The notes below the pieces were generated by a model. It did no database searches and had not been told where the DNA came from. It worked only from the letters and a program-made list of their open reading frames with translations. Shown piece after piece: positions 57,345 through 64,000 of a stretch of 64,000 nucleotides of DNA. The DNA is from Amborella trichopoda (taxonomy: Eukaryota; Streptophyta; Magnoliopsida; Amborellales; Amborellaceae), in contig NW_006500351.1 in NCBI RefSeq assembly GCF_000471905.2, positions 4,013,066 to 4,077,065 on the forward strand. The letters are read 5' to 3'. Numbering within the stretch: the stretch's first letter is position 1; every line of letters starts with the position of its first letter. A program made the position numbers and the translations under genes.

Positions 57345-57810
57345 AATCAAAGTACGCTGCACCTCCAATTTATGTTATAAGATGTAATTTTAGTATAAAA
57401 AATTCAATGCCCCAAGAATCTATTTTTATCTCTAACTATCAAATTTTAAACTCTAAAAATAGTTCAATTTTTTTAAAAAAATTAAGTCCAAAAATAGTTC
57501 AAATCAAGTAGATCTATAAACATTTAAAAATCTTGAAAATAGACTAAAAATTCAGAGAAATATTTGTCCTTTAGTTGAAGTAAGCATGATTCTGAATAAA
57601 AAAAAGGAATCGACGGTCCACATAATGTGACACAAAATGTACTATTTTTAGGATTTGAAATCTTTTCTTTTTTTCATATCCATACATCTCGACATCTAAA
57701 TGATCACCTAATGATTTTCTAGCGTCAAAACAACATTATTTGATGCATTCATGAGGTGCACCTTAATTCCACGGTATAAGGTATCAAGGTTATTTAAAGC
57801 TTTTCCTTCT
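57345..57810 (+). mobile_element. Short TIR element, family M copy (plus orientation)
   Basis: Shares with the 46541 copy, in order: GTAGATCTATAAACATTTAA versus GCAGATCTATGAAAACTTTA, TCTTGAAAAT, ACAAAATGTACTATTTTTAG versus ACAAAATACACTATTTTCAG, a CATATCCATACATCTCGACA / CATGTCCATGCATCTTGATG segment, and a GTGCACCTTAATTCC end. Diverged. The left boundary is uncertain. Confidence 0.6.
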
Positions 57811-57934
57811 TTGGTTCAATCAATTTATTTATTTATTTACTTTTAATTTTTTTGGGCAATGGTTTGTGATCATTTTCAAGAACAAAGCTTTACGGTAGTA
57901 TTGGGTGGCAACCGCTGCCTATGTCATGGTGTAA

Positions 57935-58375
57935 AAATTAGTGAAGGTCTCAAGCCTTACTGTGTGCAATCCATTTTTTAAAAGAAAAAGTTTATATAAG
58001 GTTACAACCTTAAAATGTAGGATGCACCTCAAAGATCCATTGAAAAAAATTGTTTTAATGCTGAAAAACCTTCTAATTGATCATCTTGACGTCAAGATAT
58101 ATGAATATGGGAAAAAAAAAAAAAAAAGATTTTGAATCTAAAAAAGAATGCATCTTGCAACACATTATCTAAACCGTATATTTTCAAGATTTTCATATGT
58201 TTATAAATCTACTTGATTTTAACCATTTTTGGAGTTTATAATTTTATAATTAGATATGAACATAATCCTAACAAAATTTTACGCCAAAATTATATGTTAT
58301 GATAAAATTAGGGGCCGCACCTTAATTAGATTGTTTAAAGTTCCAACCTTATAGAAACCACACCCTTTTAAAAAT
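57935..58375 (-). mobile_element. Short TIR element, family M copy (minus orientation)
   Basis: The same landmarks appear in reverse order and complement: GATCATCTTGACGTCAAGAT, GAATGCATCTTGCAACACAT, CAAGATTTTCATATGTTTAT, TAAATCTACTTGATT, ending GATTGTTTAAAGTTCCAACC and TATAGAAACCACACCC. It lies back to back with the plus copy ~125 bp to its left. Confidence 0.6.
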
Positions 58376-58552
58376 GTTGAAGATCTGGGTGTCAATTTCT
58401 TTTAGTATTGCATACTATGAGACCAAAATTTGGGGCCGCACCTTAATTAGATTGTTTAAAGTTCCAACCGTATAGAAACCACACCCTTTTTAAAATGTTG
58501 AAGATATGGGTGTCAATTTCTTTTAGTATTGCATACTCTGAGACCATTTATC
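58311..58552. repeat. 121-bp tandem duplication including a TIR-element end
   Basis: GGGGCCGCACCTTAATTAGA... repeats at 58311 and 58432 with about five differences over 121 bp. Each copy has the family-M end plus flanking TGTCAATTTCTTTTAGTATT sequence, so the duplication occurred after the insertion. Confidence 0.92.
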
Positions 58553-59017
58553 TTTGTTATTAGGAGGTCACAATACTCATAGTCATTAGATGTTAAATTG
58601 GGTGGCTTCGATTGTGTAGTGAAGTTTGAGAATTTTCTTTCAAACTTTTAGTTGAGTTAATGACATGCTCATAGCCACCCGATTTGAAATTTGAAGGACA
58701 AGAGTGATTGTGATCTCGTTGTGTTAAAAGCAAGTAGCCTCTTTGTATACTTTTTCATTTATTTATGGTTGGTTGTCAACCTTATAAAAAATATTTCAAT
58801 CTTATATTAATATGAAGGCTGCATTAGAAGTGATTTTTTATTTTTATTAACTTTCTTGAATGTTTTGAAGTGGACAAAATTAACGTGCTAAAAAAGGGCA
58901 ACCTCTTGGGCAATGAGAACTAAGGCATCCACACGAGGTGCCTTGGAAACTACAAGGCCATTCCCCGTTACCATTGAATTCTTAAAAATTACTTGAAAAT
59001 TCATATTTCCCCATAGG
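58553..59017. other. Intergenic DNA, nothing recognised
   Basis: Plain AT-rich sequence with no repeat or exon that I can support. Confidence 0.5.
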
Positions 59018-59374
59018 TTGAGTGTAGCTAAGATGAGAATATTGAGATGGATGAGTGACAAGACAAGAAGAAATATAATTTGCAATTAATACATCTCAGA
59101 GAACTAAGATGTGGTTCCAATAGGCAAGAAAATAAGAAAAAGTAGACTTAGGTGGGCCGAGCATGTGTAGTGCGGACCCAGTATAGTACTTGTTAGGAAG
59201 TGCAAGTAGAAGATTAAAAAAAGACAAGGGAAAGGATATGTTTGGAAACAGTAAGAAAAGATATAGAGACTTATGGCTTCCCTAAGGGTATCGCCTTTGA
59301 TAGAGCTGAATGATGGACTATAATTTATCTAGCTAACCCCAAATAGTTGAAGAACGACTCTGATGATGATGACT
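59018..59374 (+). pseudogene. RTE-type LINE 3' fragment
   Basis: Reads LSVAKMRILRWMSDKTRRN, then DVVPIGKKIRKSRLRWAEHV and VRKCK with stops, the C-terminus of plant RTE LINE polyproteins (AEMRMLRWM...RLRWFGHV...PVRRC). It closes with the family tail CTAGCTAACCCCAAATAGTT and a TGATGATGATGA run. Inactive and 5'-truncated. Confidence 0.8.
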
Positions 59375-60893
59375 TGAAAAGCCAGATTCCAAATAAAACA
59401 TGTATAAGCCAAAATATGTTTACTGTTTAGCTCATTTGGGTGCTTGAAGGGGTGCCATGAGTAACCTAGCCCATTGAAATCTTATTTTAACATTGCATTG
59501 GAGTCCTTGATCTTTTAAAAAGGAGGATAAAGACAAACAACTCTCACAGGTGTGTCGCCTTAAAAGGTTCTCATGTGTGCGCAATGGATGACTCACTAAC
59601 TCGGATAAAACCTATAACTAGATGCACACAATTAAAACAACAATCTATTTATTACTTCTATAAAAAAAAAGTAAATACCAGGGGTGGCGGCACGTTTGCT
59701 CTTGGATCCAGCAGAACCCGGACCCCTCTTAGACCATCGGTATTTTGGTACCGGGGAAACCCTCTCCTTAAGACTTGGTCGTGCTAACAGTACAGAAGAG
59801 GCAGAAGCTCAAACGACTGAAGGAGTCGACCGCTCACAAGAGGCCCGCTTACCCTTTGAATTCCTGACGCCGATCTCACGAATTTTCTGGTTCGGAAGTG
59901 GGTAATCTAAGTTTTCCCTTGTGCTTTGAAAGCTTTTTGGTTCTTGAAATTGGGAATTTTTAAGCGTCTTTATAGGAATTTTTGAGATTTTTATTTTTTG
60001 GGGGTATTTTGGATTCTTAGGGATTATGAGAATTTTTAAGATTGTTTGGGATTTTCTAATTTTTAAGGGTATTTTGGGTATTTTAAATTTCAAAGAAAGG
60101 TAATTTGGACAGAGAGTCACCCCCTCTCATGCCCATGCATGAACTTTGGCCCGCCCCCTCTCAAGACTAGGTCGATGAAATTTGAGTAGCATCACGCCTG
60201 CACGAAATCTTTTTGACGATACGTGTAAAAGGAGTCGACTCGGTGTCAAAAACCTCCTGGGGTGGATCCACGATTGAGGTCTGAACGGCCCGAAGCCCAA
60301 CCGATGCAATGGCTAGGAGCCAAGCCCTCGCCACTCCCTCCGGGTACTTCTAAGATTATTTTGGTATTTTGGGCTTTATGGGAATTTTTGGTAATTTTGG
60401 GGGATTTTCCAAGTTTTAAGGGCGTTCCATCCATATGCAGATGCCGATGCCCTGAATGCGCTTGAGTAACTCCCCATCCCAATTTGGTGCTCTCAAGGGA
60501 ATGCAATGTCCTTTCTATTCTTCAGGCAATACTCTTATATTGAGTTTGTTCTAAGGGAGTAAATGAACATTGCATTCCCTCAGGAGCACGGAATCTTTTG
60601 GCATATACAAAGCATTACGCCTGCCACCTTATCTCTAGGAACGGTGAATCGCTGACTCAGTCTTTGTCTCTACTATTCAACCCATTTGTGACGAAGCTGC
60701 ACACCCTCAAGGTGGCGAAGGTTTAGAGAGAGGAGTGCCTGTGCTTCAATTTCCTGAACTTCTCTCTCCCTTGAAAAAGTAAACCTTTTACAATATATTC
60801 ATATGGGTTAAACCATGTCTTCCTGCACAACTTCAAGCTTTCGAAGTTGAAGTTCCTTGTGATACCTACAGAGATGACACCCAAGAAAGAGAG
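59375..60893. other. Non-coding DNA upstream of the UGT gene, possible LTR remnant
   Basis: 59675-60350 is GC-richer and contains AGGAGTCGACTCGGTGTCAA, a word resembling the GGAGTCGCCACT block common in plant gypsy LTRs, and TTTTAAGG/GGGAATTTT repetitions at 59930-60080 and 60350-60420. 60480-60890 would be the proximal promoter of the UGT-like gene. I see CAATATATTCATATGGG near 60789 but no convincing TATA box at the right distance. Confidence 0.4.
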
Positions 60894-61174
60894 ATGGGTT
60901 CGGACTACGTTCACAAGCCCCATGCTGTGTGCGTGCCCTTCCCTGCACAAGGGCACATAACCCCTATTACGCAGCTGGCCAAGGTCCTCCATGTCAGAGG
61001 CTTCCACATAATCTTTGTCAACTACGACTACAATCACAAGAGGCTCCTCAAATCAAGAGGCCCCGACCTCTCGATGGGAGTCCATGGCTTCGCCTTTGAG
61101 TCGATCCCCAAGGGCCTCCCTCCCATTGAAATCGAGGCCACACAGAGTATCCCTGAGCTTTGCTACTATACCAG

Positions 61175-61480
61175 GTTTGTTAAAATTGGGGAATATTTGT
61201 ATGATTGTTTTTCTATGGTAAATAAACAAAAGGTTAATAACCTGAACATTGGTTCATGTCAAAAAATGGAAATTTAAAATTAAAAACCCTTTTTAGAGGA
61301 GACCTTTCATGCATCGTGATCAAGGATATCGAGACAAAGTCCAACATTAAGCACAATACACACCACAATTTAGTGATTTTGGATATTGTTTTAGGGCTCT
61401 GGTTATGATGTATCTCGATGTATACTGATTATTTGAGAATTAATATACTGATTAATTATGAATTAACATGATTGCTACAG
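61175..61480 (+). other. UGT85-like intron 1 (or intron-like insertion)
   Basis: Bounded by a donor-like AG|GTTTGT and an acceptor-like CTACAG|G. The 7-base word CAGGTTT occurs at both borders. Splicing at 61480 leaves exon 2 out of frame by one base; splicing at a second acceptor (CCTTTAG at 61503) restores the frame but drops about seven residues. AT-rich, no recognised transposon. Confidence 0.55.
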
Positions 61481-62002
61481 GTTTAGCTACCTTGATCCTT
61501 TAGGGAGCTTTTGGCGAGGCTCAACAGTATTGAAGATTTGCCGCCTGTGAGCTGCCTGATTTCGGATGGGGTTATGAATTTTACCCAGACGGTAGCCGAT
61601 GAGCTCGGGATCCCGCGGGTTACGTTTTGGACGACGAGTGCCTACCTTCAATACCCTGAGCTCATAGAGAGAGGGTACACGCCGTTAAAAGGTGATGGAG
61701 CATATCATAGAAAACTCTTGTATTGTGGTTTTCTTGTGTGGAAGTGTTTGAGCGTGAGACAGAGAGGGAGGGATAAATGGTCAGGGATGTCGAAACGATA
61801 CTTTTAAGAGTTCAGATATCAGTCACCCAAAGTTAAGAAATCCAGCTTGGCAGGGTGGATCGTTTACCCCCCTCATATCTATGTTGGACCATTGGAAAGC
61901 GATTTGGAATGGTCTAGGTCGGTCCCTTAAAAAAATTTTCTATAAGAGTTTATAGGGTGGGGATTTAGAGGGACTTCATAAAAAAAATTAGATACGGAAA
62001 AA

Positions 62003-62165
62003 ATATAAAATGGGTTTTAAGGGGCAATGAGTCGAAACCCAATAGCATATCCAAAAAAAAATATAAAAGGGGTTTTGGGAGGGAACGGGGCGAAACCCCA
62101 TAGCATATCCAAAAAAAAAATATAAAAGGGGTTTTAGGAGGGAATGGGGCGAAACCCAATAGCAT
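62003..62165. repeat. ~63-bp tandem repeat, about 2.6 copies, in UGT intron 2
   Basis: Units share AAAATATAAAAGGGGTTTTG, GGAGGGAACGGGGCGAAACC and CATAGCATATCC. The first copy is shorter and more diverged. Confidence 0.88.
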
Positions 62166-63160
62166 GTGGAAACCAGTTCAGTTCTGACCGATTTTCCATC
62201 CAAATTAACGATCCGGACCAAGATACCAGGTTTGAAACCATTTTATTTGAGCGTTTGAGATTCCGAAAATACACGATTTTGTACTAAACAGGAATCCCAA
62301 GTGGCCTTCTAAATTCACAGGCCTTGGGTATCCTTAGGAAGCACTATTCCTTTACCCGGAGGGGAATACAGTCGTCGTTTTCTCAATCAATTGAATGGTA
62401 ATCTACGCACGCAAATGTTTTGCATATGGAGTAGGTTCCTTTTTTGCCAGACAGGTCGCCTCTGTTATTCCGTTTGTTTTAGTTTGGCAAGTTTAATCGA
62501 TGGTTTGGTCAACCTTTTCCTCGAGAAGTCTTTCAACTATTATTTTCGGTCCCGGCCTCATTCTTTTTTGGGTTGCAATGTTTCATGCAGTGAAGGAAAC
62601 CTAGGACGGGAAAACTAGATTTGTCGGGGTAACTCAGACCAGTGTCAAACCCAGAGATCTTAAACAAATTTAATTTAAAAAAAAATTATAAAATAAATTT
62701 ATTAATATTTTTTTATGTTTTTTATGATTTTGGAAAAGATTGGAAAGTGTCTTGGCTATAAATATTTATTTTCACATTTTTCCTTTGTTTGAATTGGTTC
62801 TAAAATAATTTCACATTTAGAGGTGTTTTGTTTAATTTTCTTTTAACATATTTTTCATATTTTTTGAATTTTTATTATTTTTATTTTTAAAGCATGGCCG
62901 GTCCAACTAGGGTTGAGTAACTCGGCTGAGTAAATTTTATTTATTGGTTTTCAAAAGACAAAGAAACCCGTTCATCTATCAATCAGTCTATTTTTTTCAT
63001 CTTTATCATTCGGCAGCATTCTATAAAAAGAAAAAACAAAACCAAATAAAAAATAAAAAATCCTAAGAAATGAATAACATAGTATCCATATCGTTTCGAA
63101 CACCATGCTAGCAGCTCCTTCACCCCCTTTTTGTCACACCACAATGTGATCAGATTACTA

Positions 63161-63238
63161 GTACATTGCTTGAAACAAACTTATAGTATAGCACGATCAG
63201 TACATTGGTTGACAATAAACTTATAGTATAGCACACGG
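63161..63238. repeat. 39-bp direct repeat, 2 copies, near the end of UGT intron 2
   Basis: GTACATTG(C/G)TTGA...AAACTTATAGTATAGCAC repeated in tandem with four to five differences, about 40 bp upstream of the exon 3 acceptor. Confidence 0.88.
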
Positions 63239-63670
63239 ATCGTGCTAAATTTCACCTTGCTTTCACTCGTCCAGATGCTAGCCAACTAAGCCACGGCTAC
63301 CTAGAGACGCCCCTTAATTGGATCCAATCGATGCCGTCTGTACGGCTCCAAGACATGCCGAGCTTCCTCCGAACCACGGACCCAAACGATATCATGCCCA
63401 ATTTCGTGAATGAGGACCCTGTCATCGCCATCAAATCCACAGCAGTCATCCTCAACACTTTCGACTCCCTCGAGCAACCTGTACTTGACGCTATGCGTGC
63501 TAAGGTCCCCGCGTTGTACACAATTGGACAACTGCGCATGCTATGTAAGCGAGCCATCACTGAGCCCAAATTGGGCTCGATAAGCTCGAGTCTATGGACC
63601 CCTGACACTAGATTGGCTTGACGACAAACCAGCAGGATCTATGGTCTATGTGAACTTCGGCAGCATAACG

Positions 63671-64000
63671 GTAATTCTGAATATTACGCATATTGGAACA
63701 TAATTAACGAATATTTTGAAACAGTGCCTTGAAGACTTGCATAATTTGTTTTGGTGCTTAAGAAAATCCTGATCTTATATTTAAATGCCTCAACAATTAT
63801 TGCTTTATTTAAGCAACCAATTAATATCTCCCTGGTCGGGAAATGACAGGGTGTATTATAGTCTAATCACTTTTTTTGAGTAAATATAGCCTAATCACTT
63901 GAGTAAACAATGTAAAATATTCAGGACAACTTCAACAGCCCCATTTTTTTAACTCACCATGATACTTGGACTCCGCCCTTGCATGAGGCAAGTCACTCAG
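63671..64000 (+). other. UGT85-like intron 3, incomplete
   Basis: Donor ACG|GTAATT directly after FGSIT, phase 0. AT-rich sequence to the window edge with no exon. The last exon, with the PSPG donor-binding box, should lie beyond the window if the gene is complete. Confidence 0.6.

Larger units (their letters stand above)
61692..63274 (+). other. UGT85-like intron 2 (~1.58 kb)
   Basis: Donor AAAAG|GTGATG and acceptor CGTCCAG|ATGCTAGC. Joining gives PLK-DASQLSHGY in frame, the expected family sequence, so the junction is well supported. It contains a ~63-bp tandem repeat (62003-62165) and a 39-bp direct repeat (63161-63238). Otherwise AT-rich. Confidence 0.75.
60894..63670 (+). pseudogene. 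UGT85-like UDP-glycosyltransferase gene, frameshifted and cut by window end
   Basis: Exon 1 (60894-61174): MGSDYVHKPHAVCVPFPAQG, HITPITQLAKVLHVRGFHII, NYDYNHKRLLKSRGPD, the N-terminal acceptor-binding half of family 85 with its catalytic His (AQGHI). Exon 2 (61481 or 61504 to 61691): LPPVSCLISDGVMNFTQTVA and PRVTFWTTSAYLQYPELIER, lacking about five residues after TTSA. Exon 3 (63275-63670): DASQLSHGYLETPLNWIQSM, LPSFLRTTD-like block, AVILNTFDSLEQPVLDAM, then after a frame change near 63607 LDWLDDKPAGSMVYVNFGSI. The donor-binding PSPG box lies beyond 64000. Family role: glucosylation of small molecules in the cytosol; the substrate cannot be read. Frame changes suggest a pseudogene, unless they are assembly errors. 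Confidence 0.82.

Noticed and set aside
1-64000. tRNA, rRNA or snRNA genes
   Set aside because: No cloverleaf-compatible A/B box pair or conserved RNA segment was recognised by eye; the only tRNA-related signal is the copia primer-binding site. A tRNAscan/Infernal run would settle this.

Overview
This is nuclear DNA from a flowering plant, probably a non-grass angiosperm. Reasons: spliceosomal GT-AG introns in a UGT85-type glucosyltransferase and in a fragment of the SRP54 gene; plant-type Ty3/gypsy (Tat group, dual RNase H) and Ty1/copia elements; RTE-type LINE tails; a DUF4283 LINE ORF1 remnant; a caulimovirid (plant pararetrovirus) relic; and long AG/CT and AT microsatellites. I cannot name the species. 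Nothing looks bacterial, and there are no operons, CRISPR arrays or recognisable tRNA/rRNA genes. Two 20-base N gaps (7678-7697 and 44604-44623) both fall in repeats.

Layout. 1-11.1 kb: AT-rich intergenic DNA with a diverged LTR-like repeat (about 2690-3935), microsatellites and a 26-27 bp minisatellite. 11.1-26.9 kb: a decayed Tat-type gypsy element (Gypsy-1) with both LTRs, a pol region (RT, RNase H, second archaeal-type RNase H, integrase) full of stops, no recognisable gag core or protease, and about 4.4 kb of tandem-repeat-rich DNA between pol and the 3' LTR. 26.9-35.2 kb: a related truncated element (Gypsy-2) that keeps gag, zinc knuckles and protease but has no RT or integrase. 35.2-39.4 kb: a minus-strand copia element with its 5' LTR and PBS, cut off inside RNase H exactly where Gypsy-2 ends. 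39.4-40.9 kb: a non-autonomous TIR element flanked by TTG. 40.9-41.3 kb: two adjacent SRP54 exons on the minus strand, stranded among transposons. 42.5-42.8 kb: an RTE LINE fragment.

42.8-51.5 kb: an unusual tandem array of about 1.7-1.8 kb units. Each unit combines an AT-rich palindromic spacer (TATAAACAAGTTTATTATA-like) with a roughly 900 bp unique-looking block. The array is interrupted by a short TIR element (46541-46935) and by a Mutator-like element (47070-50795), which itself has a solo LTR (48708-50773) inserted in its right terminal repeat. 51.7-53.85 kb: an endogenous caulimovirid fragment (protease, RT, start of RNase H) carrying stops and frameshifts. 53.9-59.4 kb: AG-rich repeats, a broken DUF4283 ORF, several copies of the same short TIR family, and an RTE LINE 3' end. 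60.9-63.7 kb: a UGT85-like gene, in order and with plausible splice sites, but with frameshifts, running off the right edge.

Apart from the UGT85-like gene and the SRP54 exons, everything recognisable is transposon or virus derived. The window is best read as a nested palimpsest of insertions: array, then MULE, then solo LTR; and Gypsy-2 beside a truncated copia, then the TIR element beside the SRP54 fragment. No element appears intact enough to be autonomous.
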